From Rhynchosporium graminicola (Eukaryota > Ascomycota > Leotiomycetes > Helotiales > Ploettnerulaceae): DNA of 64,000 nucleotides. Position numbers and translations under genes: made by a program. This document shows positions 1-13,151 of this stretch, one piece after another (positions within the stretch are counted from its first letter, which is position 1; every line of letters begins with the position of its first letter). The stretch is from positions 62,001 to 126,000 of the forward strand of contig FJUW01000002.1 of the NCBI GenBank assembly GCA_900074885.1, written 5' to 3'. The notes under the pieces are model-generated. The model ran no database searches, was not told the DNA's origin, and was given only the letters and a program-made list of their open reading frames with translations.

Positions 1-229
1 TTTTCGAGTCGCCAAGCAACAGAAAAAGATAGGATCACTAAGATATAGGCATGATGTATCTAGTCTGCTTCATTAACAATACATGATTGTATAAGGACAA
101 CGAAACTCTGAAAGCGTATAACGCCAAAACGCCACTCCATCTCCGAAACCATGGTATCTATTCCGAGACCGTTCCACATCAGTCATCCATCACATGCTTT
201 ATACAGTGAATTATCGTCACATCTCACAT

Positions 230-3225
230 TCAGTACTCCTCAACCGCGCAATTTGGATGCAAGACGTAGACAGTCTGCTCTGCATTGCTCGAGCTACCCT
301 CGCCATCCTCACCGACCAATCCTTGCCCCCGGATAGCCATTAATATATTTTCCTGGGTGAAGTCAGTATCAAGTCATTCGCGATAAGGGAGTAGACATAC
401 CTTGATCATTCTCTTAATAATTTTCTTTGTCAATGCCATTTCTGCGTGGTAATCTTCTTCGCCTGATAGATCACCCTCTTTCTGCTCCAAGTACCATTGC
501 ACAAGAGTGTCTCCGTCAACGCCCTCTCCTTGATTTGTTTCGTCTTCGTTGACTCTCTGAACTAATAAATTGACCACGCTGATGTACTTATCATATGTAA
601 TTTTCGTTTTTGGTCTTTCTCCAGGCGTCGGGGCTGGAGTGGCACCATTAGTCGTCCCAGCACCACCATCTGGCCCATCATCTCCGTCGTCTTCATCGTC
701 ATTTGCATCAGCCATCGGAGAGTCTCCATCGGTATCTCTACCACTGGCGCCATTTGGACCTAGGACTTCCTCGTCGTCTTCATCAACCTCTACATCATCC
801 TTCTCGACGGAGATGATACTCTGTCGAAGAAGATTAAATGCCTCAATAACCATGCTGGGGACAATCTCTTCCACACAGTTGGCCTTGGCGATGGCCTCGG
901 ACAGTCGTATCATAGATTCAAGTTGACGGACTGTGATTCTGTAACTGTTTCTTCCAATACCACCTTGAGCGTCGTCGCTTCTAAGCTCCTTGTATTTCTG
1001 TACCAGAACCTCCTTGGCCTCGGCAGTGAACTCTGGCTTGAAGGTCTTTGCGAATCGAATGTATCGCTGAAGTTGCTCCGTGGTAAACTCGGGCTGAACA
1101 GCTTCATCGCGAAGTTGATGAATAGCAACAATATGCTCTGCAAGATGTCGGTCCACTGCCTCGTTGCATTCATCTAAGATGACGAAGAAAAGATCAAAAC
1201 GAGACATGATAGGGGCCGACATGTTGATATTAGATCTAAGAGTAGTCTTTCTGTTATATCGACCGCCCACTGGATTGGCTGCTGCCAAGATCGAGGTTCT
1301 AGCATTCAGCGTGGCTTGGATACCAGCTTTGGCAATCGAGATAGTCTGCTGTTCCATGGCTTCGTGGATTGCAACTTGATCACTAATATCCATTTTGTCG
1401 AATTCGTCAATGGCACAAATTCCGTTGTCTGCCAGCATCAAGGCCCCAGCTTCGATTGTGAACTCGCCAGTCTCTTCATCCTTGACGACAGCAGCTGTGA
1501 GACCAGCAGCCGAGGAAGCCTTTCCAGACGTATAGACAGCGCGAGGTAAGAAAGAGCAGATATACTTCAAGAACTGAGACTTCGATGTCGAGGGATCACC
1601 AACAATACAGATATTGATGTCCCCACGGAGTGACATTCCTTCCGGAGTTGTCTTGCTCAGACCTCCCATAAGCTGAAGAAGTAAACCTTTCTTTACAATC
1701 TCATGCCCATAGACCATAGGGGCGAGAGAGTTGACGAGTCGAGAGTAAATGTGATCGCTATGGACCATTTTTCTGAGGTCCTCGATTTCGGCATGGGTCA
1801 TTGAAGCGAGGACAGCTTCTTGAGCATGATCTCCAGGTTCATTCGGGTCGATAGGAGCTGTCTGATTGAGAGAGGCGAGGATGTTGTTCGATTGACCATT
1901 CAACTGCTGGCTTACAGCTGATCCGGTAGTAGAAGTGTCGGGAGTTACCATACAGGCCAGGAAAGCGAGTCTATAGGTGAGATCTCGAACGCCGAGGGCT
2001 TTTAGACCTGTAACTCCGCTTGCATCACCCGATCTATTCTGGTTTTCTCGAACGGCCGTCGGCCGAACACCAGGTAGACCAAGCTGACTGACATCCGGAA
2101 CCACAATCAAAGCACCAGTAAAAATACATTTTTCACCAGCCTTGGCTCGGTCTACAATTTCCCCTCTAAGGATAATATCCATGGTCCTGGGCATGCTTCC
2201 AGTTGGTATTTCGGAACTGTTCTCCTGAACTCGAACTTTCTGCCAATCGACGAATGTGCTCTGCCTGATATCCAGTCTCCATGCCAGGCGATTGGCGCAG
2301 TTCTCGTTCGGACATTGTGTTGGCTCGCTGTAACGGAAGGTCTGTTCGATATTGGGTATCGTATTTCTGCAGGCTTCACAAGTAAAAGTTGCGAGTGATA
2401 GTTCGGGACGGACTTCTGAAGTTCTGGTGACTGTGCCAGAAATGGACAGCAGTTGACCAATATTAGCAGTCCGTAAATGACGGACTCTGGAGACCAACGG
2501 CAAGTTGTAGAAAGCCAAAGCAAAGAGCTTATCTGTCTGCTGGTTGGGTGTCTTCTCTCCCTGCCAGTCAGATTGAGTGGCAGATGCAGCATTGCTGTCT
2601 CCCGTAGTGGTCTGATTGCTTGACGCAGTAGGCTGACGATGGTCTCGGAAGTATCTTGGTTCGTATTTTGCGATCATGTTGTGCAAGCCTTTGGTCAAGA
2701 ACGGCAGGAATCTGTAATACTCCTGTACGACACCATCTGCAAGTGCCCCGCCCCTGAATTGAGAAATATGAGTGTAGTCAACATAGAGGGTCGAAAGCTG
2801 GTATGTCCTTAATCCATGAATCTGAGCGATGTAGTACTTGTCTGTGGTCATGGCGCTGGAAGGAGGTGCTCCTGAGGCTGATGGCTCTTCGACGAAACTT
2901 GGGGCTGTCAGATGTGTTGCGCCAGCAAGGAAAAAGGCAGTACATACTTATCAAGAAAATCCTCAAAGTTGATCTGGACATATTGACCGATAGAATCTTC
3001 GACACGGGGTACGGCACGATCCTTCCGTCTTGGTCTTCCAGTACCCTTTGGTACCTGATCATCTGCGAAGCCTTCATCGTTATCACTCAGAGGCGCAACG
3101 CTTTCAGACGGTGGACCCCTTGGTCTGGCTGAAGAACCCCTTTGTACAGGACGTCTTGGTGTTGCGTTCCTACTAGACATGCCTCCAGCATCGGACATTG
3201 CATCAGACATCATGACTGAAGCCAT
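230..3225 (-). CDS. MCM6: DNA replication licensing helicase subunit MCM6 (three exons)
   Basis: Subunit of the MCM2-7 replicative helicase, which licenses and unwinds origins in the nucleus. Exons on the minus strand are 3225-2948, 2897-401 and 352-230, joined by introns of 50 and 48 nt with GTATGT donors and CTGAC branch sites. The joined length is 2,898 nt (965 codons plus stop) and all phases agree. ATG 3225 (MASVMMSD) is chosen because the longer open frame upstream begins only with GTG, and this ATG has A at -3 and G at +4. Visible motifs: a Cx2Cx18Cx4C zinc finger near residues 266-293; Walker A GDPSTSKS near 526; Walker B with IDEFD near 586; arginine finger SRFD near 657; an acidic linker; and a C-terminal winged-helix region ending in VLHPNCAVEEY, typical of MCM6. 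The stretch FVDWQKVRVQE separates it from other MCM paralogues. No defects seen. Confidence 0.96.
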
Positions 3226-3891
3226 TATGGACGATTGTGGAAGTATTGTCGTTGAGAACTGCGACGTTGATCTTGTGTTGATATTGAGTGGTCCAGGTGT
3301 GGGAAAGGCGGCGTCAAAATTGAATTGTCGCGTCGTCAGTCTCGCGTTCACGAAAATTGTGCTTTGACGCGTAAGAGGCTTCCGTAATAGAGTGCGTTTT
3401 TGGAACCGAGGTGCCTTCGTAGTAAATTCACCATTTCAGATTATCAAGGTTATCTAAAACTTAGCTGACTTAAACCAATTACTCTAGGTACTGTAATGTC
3501 CCGATTTACTATTGTGACTTTGTCATCGACTTGCGACCTTGATATATACCTGGCTTTTTCTCGTTTGCCGAAGATGATTTTGCCCAGCTTCGAACAAAAG
3601 AAACGTGACTTGGTAACACTATCTTCAGTAGACACATTATCTCGGTTTGTAGATGGGTGCCTACTTCATTGGCTTGACATTTGAACACATGGTCTCTTAG
3701 ATCCTCAGCTTCAATGGCAGGTCATCGTGTACAGTGATTTGATTTACATTTTGCTAGTATCAGCAACGTCATCACTCTTTCCAAGAATATCGGGATTCTC
3801 GATTTTGCACATGAATCAAAAGTATCCAGAATTCAATCTGGCATCAACATCAGGGTCTCTGCATCAAATCCCTCACTTCGTCTCCGCAATC

Positions 3892-4374
3892 ATGGTTGAC
3901 TTCACGAAACCCTCACTGTCACATTTGATGACCTACCACATTGGCCGAGGCGAGCAGGGAGTCTTGACTTACGAACCATACAAGTCCTACCTGCTACCTC
4001 ACTGGCGTTTCCGTACCGTTCCTATAGCACGAGAATCCTCGCAAACACTGTGGGGCAAGTTTCTTGAGTTCTATGAGAAACAAGACTTCGTAGGAATGGA
4101 CATGTCACGCAAATTCATTCAGATGGGGATGACCAGGTCGAAGAGATATGCGAACCATAAAGGCGGTAGGAAGTATGTTGATGGCAAGGAAAAGGGTGTT
4201 CCGATTCCGAGGAGTCAAGGTCATGATGGCAAAGAGGAGAAAGAGCAGGCGAGCAAGATATTCAAGGAGGTTTGGGAGAGGTGTAAAGCGCATGAGGGAT
4301 ATCAAGAGTTGAAGAAGGAGTTCCAGAAAGAGCAGAAAGAATGGGTCAGGAGCGCTCCGAAGACGGATAAATGA
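3892..4374 (+). CDS. DUF4385-family protein
   Basis: Intronless 160-residue protein. The core reads GRGEQGVLTYEPYKSYLLPH, followed by WRFRT, DFVGMDMSRKFIQMG and RYANHKGGRKY. I recognise this pattern as the DUF4385 family, which is found in bacteria, T4-like phages and fungi and has no known biochemical function. The tail (about residues 95-160) is Lys/Glu-rich and probably helical. The frame is open upstream to a GTG at 3727. ATG 3811 is a possible alternative start, but ATG 3892 has A at -3 and lies a normal distance before the conserved core. The gene is divergent from MCM6 with about 670 bp between the start codons, so the two could share a promoter region. Family assignment is from memory of the motif, not a search. 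Confidence 0.8.
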   Translation: MVDFTKPSLSHLMTYHIGRGEQGVLTYEPYKSYLLPHWRFRTVPIARESSQTLWGKFLEFYEKQDFVGMDMSRKFIQMGMTRSKRYANHKGGRKYVDGKEKGVPIPRSQGHDGKEEKEQASKIFKEVWERCKAHEGYQELKKEFQKEQKEWVRSAPKTDK

Positions 4375-7300
4375 TGAGGCTTGGATAATCGAGCTTCTCT
4401 TCATCTTTGGCTCATGCATACGTCTAAGAATTCTCGCAGCCTTCTACCTCTCTAGCATGGGCGGCCACGTTCGATTCCAGCCAAGCCACTCAGTCCATAA
4501 TACAGTTGATCACTGCTCTTAAATTCGCCGGACTAACTACGATTAAAAGCGAACCGACCACACTGTTCAATGCGGATATCCTTGTCCTTATTTTATCCGA
4601 CTGGCCCTCACTGATCTATCTATCTTCACACAATAGTCTTCAACTACGACAACTCCGCCGCAGTAAAATCGGGAGAGACAGAAAGCATATGCCGACATCC
4701 CCCGCGATGAATTAGCAGACAGAATATGATCCAGCCTATTTTGCACAAACGCGGGCGCCCAGGTAGCTACTTTACGTTATAGCTATGGAAATCAAGCTTG
4801 ATTTCTGGACTCAAGAAGTCTTTGCAATTATGGTCTCTGAATAGAGTGGCACGGGAGTCCTCTAGTTGATGTGCAAGTCTCCAGCTATTTTATGCCGTTG
4901 TCACCAGCAGCCTGGAGTCTGGATTTTGCTTGATGTCATCAGTATTTGCCGAAGGAGGCTTGGTTGTTAAGACTACGAGTTTCGAAGGACTACAAGGACT
5001 ACCAGTCTACGTTATTCTCATGCGTGAATGCTTGTAAATAGACCCAAACTTTTAGGTAGATCAGAAACATCATTGGCAACGCAATTACACTTCTTTATTT
5101 AAGGACAACCTTGGTTCCTTCAGCCAGCTATCTTCCTATCCGCCTTCTGCCAACTTGCCGTGTATCAAGTACCGCAAGTGACTTCCACGGGACCCTCGTG
5201 CTCCCACCGTGAAACATCTATCTATACGTGTACTGATACCATTTACACGTCTGTAGTCGATATGGAAGCAGGTCAATATCAAAACTATAATTAGAACCAA
5301 GGCTCACATTAGATTTACAGGAAACCATCATTTCACATGCTAAATCAAATCTGCTGTACACTCTATTTCTAGATGGGAATCTCCGTGTATCTCGTATTTG
5401 CCATCGGCTCATACCCTTTCCAGACAAGTAGCCCAACTTAACGCTCAAAGTTCTACGATTTGCACGGAATTACTAGCGAGGTTCGTCGTATCGTCTCCGG
5501 CAAAGCGAGAATCCTTTTCTGTACAAAGTCATCAGAATACTACAGGACTTGGGAAAGTTACTCTATGGAATTTCCCATACTTGATATTCCCAAAATCGCG
5601 TCAGTTTAAAGAGGACATTGCTAAAGGAATATTTCAAAGTCTTGTAAATCCCTCATGGCTCCCAGTGACAATGTAGCTGACGAATCTACTTCGCCAGAGA
5701 TGAATTTCCCTAACATCAGATAAGTTGGTTATAGTACTGGGAATGACCAAAGGTTTTCTCTGGTTGGATTGAGGCGAAGTTCCTGTTACTCGTTGTCTCT
5801 AAGGACTCGTTGCTTCCTTATTGTAGCTTAGGGATGTTCGGTCCAATGACTTCATGCGGTATTCTTTTAGCATCCATGATTCATGAATTTCATCCCAGTA
5901 TTACTCCAACCTCGAGGGCAGCATGGAAGTCATGGTATCATGTATTCACTCTTTCGTGGAACTTTAGCGATGCCTTGGAAGGACGGTAGTCGTTCGAAGA
6001 CCAATTACGAATCGCTTTTACGTTATTTTCCCTCATCCTCCACATGGAACTACTTCCTACGGCTTGCATATTTCATGCTACGTTTGATGGTCATCCTAAT
6101 CATTAAGTAGAATCATATTTTTTGGGCTCCTGGCTGGGCCGCAAGATGACCATTCTAGGTGATGGATACCGCCCAGTTCCACACGGCATGCCTGCACTGT
6201 TGACATCTTCATCTCGCTAGGGCGGCTTATTGATTACCTAGGTATATTTGAGCCCTGCCGCTGTCGTTAATCCGCTTATCAGCTAGATTTCAGAGCGCCT
6301 GGCTAGATCTAGAATATTACAAAACTCGGTACAGAAACTAGACTATTACAACACAAGTCGCTTACAAGCATGGAGATAAGATCCCTGAAGGTTCCGAATT
6401 AAAGCACTGGGCCCTCCCTACGCTCCCTATATAAGCGAACCCCAGGACCCCAGAACCCAGATCCAGCTACCAAGTTAGACGAGTCATCAACTAACCAATA
6501 ATGCAGCATCAGGCACGTAGCTATCCTAGCAAAATGGACCACAAAAAATCAGTCCCACTTTTTAAAAATCTGTAGTACCCTGGATATCATTAAAATGAGC
6601 CTCAAATCACAAGGATGTCTTTGACCCACCAGTTCCAATCTCACGGACACATGACCTGACCATACTTATTAATACACGACTCCATATATAAGTAAACTCC
6701 GTACAAAAGGGGGTTTGCAGTGGGTCTCCTACACCGTTGTAACCGCAAGGTAATGTTTTCCACTGAGCAGTGTCGAATTCGTGAATTAGCCCCGTAGTTT
6801 TCCACCACAGACATGGTTTTATACGAGACCCATCGTAAATCAACTTCCGTAACACGATCGGAAGAAATAGGTAAAGGGAATTTGTCATCCGGCAGTAGCG
6901 TGAGAACGAAGAAGGCAATTATCTTGAATAAGTAACCCCTTCATGACGCAACAGATCTAGCCCGTACAGGTAGACAACTTGCCCTGTCCTCATACCTCGA
7001 GAGCCCCAGAGGAATATTAGGATTCTCTGGTACAAACTTATCAAAGCACAACCGACCTGGAATCCTAACATACCCGAACAGGATCACTACAAGCATTCAT
7101 ACACACCATCAACCCAGTAAACTCTTCCTATCTCAAGAAATGATAGAACTGGCTATACCCCTGCATGACCGATCACTACGTGCACACCATGCTGCACCAT
7201 CCCGCTGTAGCAGCTGCACGTCTGAAGCGAGAAAGTATAAAATGAACATCGACTAAGCGAGGCTAATATAAATAAAGCTACTAGGTAGCGCTAGCCCGTA

Positions 7301-10178
7301 GCTAACAAGCTACATGTAACATGAGTGAGTGCGTCGACGAAAATCTTCCAATGATCGCAATCTACATCGGTATCTACGAATGCGGCTTCTGAAAGGAGCG
7401 CAGCCGCAGCAAAACCAAAATACCCCGCATGTAAAGGTCTGTCTTCCACATGGAATAACCTTACCTTAGCTGCGTTTACCGCGTTCAGTCTGCATTGCTC
7501 GATGATGTACGTTGGTGCAGGGTATGTATGTACAAAGCGGGCGAGCATCTCTGACTCGATTACAGCGAATTACCAGGAAAGTTGAAAGATGAAGCACTCA
7601 GCACAGACGAGTACAATGACAGATGTATCCCGTCTCGGGACCGCGCTACAGCATTGCAGTACTATAATTAACACATCAGATCTTCAGATGCACATCCAAT
7701 TGTGCCTAACGCGAGTCTGTGCCATGTCTGTACATGTGTCAGTGATATATTAGGTCGAGATGCAATGATGAAAGTTCAGATCAAGACTTTCGGTAGGTTA
7801 GACGAGAGCTTAAATCAAGTTGAGGCTTGGTACGTTTGGCGAATCAGATAGGCTTTTCGATCCCTTTGACGGCAGTCAAAAGATCTGCGCGACGAAAATA
7901 CCCGAAACTAGATATCTGACTGAAATATCATTACTCCACTTTCGGACCTGGTTATGATGCGAAAACTTCACATACAAGGAAGAGGGATCAGCTGCAGTAG
8001 CTATGAACATAGGAAAGAAAACAAAAGATCTCTCTCGATTTGATTTCACGAGACAGTATTCGGAAGTCTAATCAAGCGATACTTTCCTGCTGAAGTATAT
8101 CGAATCTCTTATTCAATGAACCATCCGGCCCAGGGTATCTTGTCTCTTATTGATGATCATTATAGCTCGTCAAGCGAAATCTCAGAGTGCTACTTCTTGG
8201 CAATTATGTGCAGGTTTCGACCTCTTCAGGTAGTCAACTCTAATGCGTGAATCCGAACCTACGCCTGAAAGAGACATTAATCTACAGCGACTGTAGGAGG
8301 GAAATGAAAGTTGCAACTTCAGATCGAGCTCTTGAAAGAGTGTAGCGCACAAGCTGCTAGAGCTAAAGAGGTACATCTAGATATGCATTAGCTGGAAATG
8401 ACGTGTTTCTTCGAAATAAGATAAAGAGAGTGTATCCTAGCTATGGTGTGCTATTTTATCAATAAGCTCAATAATGCGATTCAAGGATTTATAACCATAA
8501 TCAAGAGTAAGAGCTGAGAGTTATAAGTTATAGCTATTTTAGCTAGGAAAGCAGTTATACGGATCCCAAATCCCAAGTCATGCACGCGGACGCGACTTTG
8601 CTACCAACTACTAAGATTCCGATATCAATACATCTGTTGTGATCTGCTATTCCACGTAGTACCAGACCGAATTCGGATGGTGTCAAACCTGCAGATATTG
8701 CCAAGAAGTGGCAGTGTAGAATCTTGCCAAGGAGCTTTGATATTCTGACGAGTTTTGTGATTTCATATCGGCATTTATGGTTTTATGGGGTCCTTGATAG
8801 CTCTGGTGAGCATCTCCTTGCGATAGGAAGGACTTTGAGATAATATGGATATGCCAGTCAACTAAATCTCGAACAGCATTGACCAGTAGCTCGAGAGATT
8901 TCCCCATTTAGACTTCTCTGGTTCATAACCCGCATAGACTTTTAGGTCTGTTGGCATGTTCACTTTACTTCCTACTGTAGCAAAATCTAGACGAGGGTGT
9001 CTTGTTACGCATCGGTCTAGTGATGTCATGTCTTGATATCTCGATGAACATGGTGTCCTTGATAACTTCGATATGGCAACTCCTTGTAGTAGCAAAGGAC
9101 TAGAAGTCAACGGAATATGCCATCATTCAATTACAGGTAAGCTATTTGGAGCATCGAACTCAAGCATCTGCCCACTCAAAGCCTATCCATATCAACTGCG
9201 ACCGCCTAAATCACAAGCCGGGATATCTTCTTAGTCTTCTAGGTCTTACAAGCCTCTGCTCGATCTCAACATCTCAATGACCACGGCTCCCTTGATATTT
9301 AAGACATAGCTATCCTTGTGCCAACCATAACCAAGTAATGAGATGGGTGTGCTTGCCATCGGTGAGTAACATATCCTTCCGACATATCAAGCTTTTCGAT
9401 TTGAGTGATCACGTCTTGATTAAGAATTTCAGCCACGCAGCAGCTAGCAGGAAACTTCCGAGGATCGTTAGTCATTTCACTAAGCTTTTACAAACAAGCA
9501 AACTAGTCGTCACTTCCAAGCAATAAATCGAGTTTCTCATCTCTCTATCTGTGAACAGTCAAGATCTTCCTCATTCATCTTCACCACGCAGAAGTTAGCA
9601 ATCGCACTTTCTTTCCCATTTCTTTAGACATATCATGCCAAACCAGTATCCCTACCAAGCGATCCAGCTCAAAAATCCTAGCTTCGACAGCTTCAGCTGA
9701 TAGTAGCAAGACGCGTATAAATAGGCCAGATCCGCACAAAACCCTTCCTTCCTTCAGGTATCGAACTGTTCCCGTTTCATTCAAATCAACAATCTCCATC
9801 ATCCAGTCTGATCTACTACATGATCTAGCCCATCTCAAACCACTCACCCCACCCCACTCCCCACACATGTCCCGGCCCCCACCAAGCGAAACAAACATCC
9901 CCCAAAAGAATCATCCTATCCCCTTCCCTTCCCATCCCATCCCAACCAATCCCATCCCATCCACCCACCGAAAATAGCAAACGTGTCATCCATTCCAACA
10001 GTATCATACCCTTCTCGGCACGCCATACTCCCGAAGCGGGGAGAAGGTCAACGTGAGGCTCAAGCTCGAACTCGGACGGGTTCAGAACGCGGGAGCTAAA
10101 TCCACAGCCAAACATCTCGCGTAACAAAAACAGAAAAAAGCTGAAGACGCAAAGAACGAAAGCCTGATTGATACCTTC
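4375..10178. other. Gene-poor intergenic region left of the transposon island
   Basis: I find no open frame here that looks like a conserved protein. The frames present are short, mostly start at non-ATG codons, and have no intron-consistent extension. Base composition is mixed rather than TA-saturated, so this is not RIP-degraded sequence like the island. A CT/CCCAT-rich low-complexity tract lies at about 9,831-9,975. Two overlapping minus-strand frames at 8,683-9,110 are weakly protein-like and are listed under rejected items. No tRNA or rRNA gene recognised. Confidence 0.6.
10174..10178. repeat. Target-site duplication CCTTC, left copy
   Basis: Matches 49,107-49,111 exactly. Together with the LTR pair it marks the insertion that founded the island. 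Confidence 0.92.
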
Positions 10179-10356
10179 TGTTGCGAGGATATGGGTCTTG
10201 GTGTGGATCAGGTGACCATAGTCACGTGCATAGTCCGTGCGGATATTCCTAGATAATACCTTTGGTCAACTCTCTATAGTAATTAGTACTGCAATGCAAC
10301 CAATAACATTCAACTACTCTATGCCTTACTCTAAAGATCAACGTAACCTTGCGATA
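10179..10356 (+). repeat. Copia-1 5' LTR (178 bp)
   Basis: Begins TGTTGCGAGG and ends CTTGCGATA; the terminal CA has probably become TA by RIP. It differs from the 3' LTR at about 7 positions, all transitions. Confidence 0.93.
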
Positions 10357-10370
10357 GGTTATGAGCCCCG
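10357..10370 (+). promoter_or_regulatory. Copia-1 primer-binding site (initiator tRNA-Met type)
   Basis: GGTTATGAGCCCCG directly abuts the 5' LTR. Its first 11 bases are the reverse complement of the anticodon stem-loop (GGCTCATAACC) of eukaryotic initiator tRNA-Met. Copia-type elements are known to prime from such an internal tRNA half, so position and sequence agree. Confidence 0.8.
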
Positions 10371-10560
10371 ATAGCTAGAAGTAGAGTAGTACTTAAAGAA
10401 GCAGTAGTACTATGATTCTTAATAGTAAGCGTCGAACTGTTTCTTAATACCAAAAGGGTAGAGATTCAAGTTGCGAGCTTCCGATTAAGGTATAGTATAC
10501 GCGTATAGTTCAGTCAAACTAGCGCGTCTTTCTATAGTAAATATAGTCGCGCAGAGTACT

Positions 10561-13151
10561 AGTAGAGAGAGTTCTTTAGCTATCGCACCTACGCTACTAT
10601 CATTAGAAGAAGTCGAAGAAGTGTACTCTGATAACTCTAGCTCTATTGAAGAGTTACTATAAATAAGCCGTATAGTACTTAATACTTATACTTATATAGT
10701 AGTCGAAGTCGATAATTCCGAAATTATCGTATCCCGAGGTATAGAGTTTTCCGCGCTAGCGCCGGAAGCTACTACCTAAGTCCCTAGGACTTAAAATATA
10801 CCTGATTTACCTCCTATAGACGCTAAATCGACGTCCTAGGATTATCTAGAGGATCCGGAAGACTCGGAATCGGAACTTATTACTATAACTACGCTAGAGC
10901 TATATAAACGTAAGAAGATAAGTAGCTCTATATCCTTAAACTTAGTAGATAGCTATAAGCTTAAGGGAGGAGAGAACTATACGGAATAGAGAGATAAAGT
11001 ACTAAATATTACTAAAACTAATAGAATTAGTAAGTTTCTTAATATTAAGTCGCGTGACTACGTGCCTAAAGAGGTAGACGAATAGGACGACGAGGTCGAC
11101 GATAAAGCACTTAAGAAGTAGTAAGATTAGGAGTCTAAAGAGAGTTAAATAAAGCTAGTAATCACGCTGGATTATAAGGCCGGACCTCTCGCGCATATAA
11201 TGTAATAGGCACGTGATAGTCGGTTATATATATATAGTATTAGGCGTGTTCAGCATGCGCTGAATATTATAATCTTTTAGTCCAGATAGCGTAATTAGTA
11301 TAAGCCTAACCTTAACCTTATTATAGAATATTCAGCGTAACCGGTCTTCTAGCAGAGTACCTCTAAGTATAGCTAATATAGCCCTTAGCGAAAGTATACC
11401 GAGAAGCGTTAGAGTAATATATTTAAACTACTTATATTAAGCTAATAAGGGGTAATAATATCGACTTCGAGATCTCTTATCTTAGTATATTACGTTATAA
11501 CCCTTAGGGGTTTAACGTAGTATATTAGCCGAGCGAGTCACGATAATTCTTCGGCCTAAGGCGCTCGAGGACGAGCTTACTAAGAGGGGAGATATTATAA
11601 TAGGCACGTAATAATCAGTTATATATATATAGTATTAGGCGTGTTCAGCGTGCGCTGAATATTATAATCTTTTAGTCCAGATAGCGTAGTTAGTATGAGC
11701 CTAACCTTAACCCCGTTATATATAACTAGTAAAACTACCGTATTAGATATATAGGAGGCCTTATAGGCGCAGTACGAAGGAGGTAGTAATATACTAGTAT
11801 ATAACGCTATATAAGATTACGTTAAGCTCTAGTATAACGATTTCAACTCCCTAGAGAAGTTTATTATCGCTTTTAAGCTCTTAATTATTAAATTAGAGAC
11901 TTTAATAATAGCTCTACCTCCGGTATAGTATCTAATTATATTTATTACTATAGTTTCAGAGAAGTAGCTTATATAGGCTGAAAGATAACGTTCTCTCTTA
12001 AGAGTTTCTAGTAACGACCTAGAGACGAATAAGAAGGCTAACTTAGGAGTAACCTTAATTAGTCTGATTAAAGATATTATAGATAAAGCTAGAGCTAGTG
12101 ATTCTACTGGAAAGATAGCAGGTTAAGCTTTATATAGTAATAAGTCTATACCTAAGAAAGGAAGCTAGGCCGACTTATAAGTACTATAAATAGACGTCGC
12201 TAAAGTATACTCTAGAGAACTATTTTATTATTAATAAGTAGAAGAAGAAGGAGTTTAAGGAGAAGTCTGGAAAGAAGTAGATCCCGTATACCGAATAGCT
12301 AAAGAAGAAGGAGAGAGAGAGTAAGACTAATAAGAAGAAGACTAGTAATAGAAAGAAGAAGGAGAAGAATAACGATTCCGACGATAGTAGTATCTTCGGC
12401 GCAGCCCTTTTACTATATTTCCCTACTATTATAGCTTCTATAGCTATATTCTCTTACTATAATAAGTCACGATAGCTCTTCGATACTGGCGCTACGGAGT
12501 ATATATCTAACGACCTTTCTAAGTTTACCTTATATACGCTAAGAGACGATTTATAGTATATACTTACTATTAATAGGCTATTACGCTCTACCGGGATTAG
12601 AAGTTATACGATTAAGGCGCTAAAAACCGACGGTATAATACGCATATTAGAGTGCTACGATACACTATATATCTTATAGTCTCTAGTCTGCTTTTACTCC
12701 GGTTCTAAATTGAATAAATTAGGAGTTTATTTACGTAGTTCTATTCTCTATATATCTAAGGAGAAGGAGATCTATATAATTAACGAAGATCTATTTATTA
12801 TTAAAAAGACCTTCAGCGTAAGGTACGCTAGCCTTCCGGGTTTAAGCTTACCTGCAGTAGTAGAGTAAGCTATAGTCGATATAGAGCTTTAGTATAGATA
12901 TATATATCACGCTAGCTTTAACGTAGTATAACGCACTTAATCTATAGTTACTAATATGAAGTTTATAGAGCTTAAGACTAGTAGAACTCGCTTTTGCGCA
13001 CTATATGAGAAAGGCCGACCTATTCGGAAAGTTAATAAGGTATCGGTATATACCTGACCTGCTAGATTAATAGATGAAATCTATATAGATATAGTATACC
13101 TTAAACCTAAGGGTCTGAATAGTCACTCTTACGCTTCTATCTTCTTATGCG
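10561..13151 (+). pseudogene. Copia-1 gag, protease and integrase N-terminal part (RIP-degraded)
   Basis: A plus-strand frame rich in TAA/TAG at Gln/Trp positions. The gag-like part runs to about 12,400 and is split by a TRIM-like insert at 11,201-11,720. The aspartic protease motif LFDTGATEYIS is at about 12,476-12,510, with the preceding Trp codon turned into TAG. The start of the integrase core (EIYIDIVYLKPKG) is at about 13,076-13,115. The frame is then cut at 13,151 by family-D copy 1 and resumes at 15,609. No functional product is possible. Confidence 0.85.
11201..11720 (+). mobile_element. TRIM-like short LTR element, copy 1 (520 bp)
   Basis: LTRs of 125 bp at 11,201-11,325 and 11,596-11,720 flanked by the duplication TATAA (11,196-11,200 and 11,721-11,725). 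The interior is only 270 bp and non-coding. A purine tract (gaggggagata) precedes the 3' LTR and is itself preceded by CTCGAGGACGAGC, a motif also seen before the polypurine tracts of the gypsy-type elements in this island. Each LTR holds a near-perfect palindrome TTCAGCGTGCGCTGAA. It is inserted in copia-1 gag. A terminal-repeat retrotransposon in miniature, probably mobilised by a gypsy element. Confidence 0.88.

Noticed and set aside
3226..3351. 42-residue N-terminal extension of MCM6
   Set aside because: The frame opens with GTG, not ATG; the first ATG in frame is at 3,225.
8683..9110. Two overlapping minus-strand frames with protein-like stretches
   Set aside because: They overlap in different frames, with no shared start, splice signals or recognisable motif. 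Could be a decayed gene, but nothing positive supports it.
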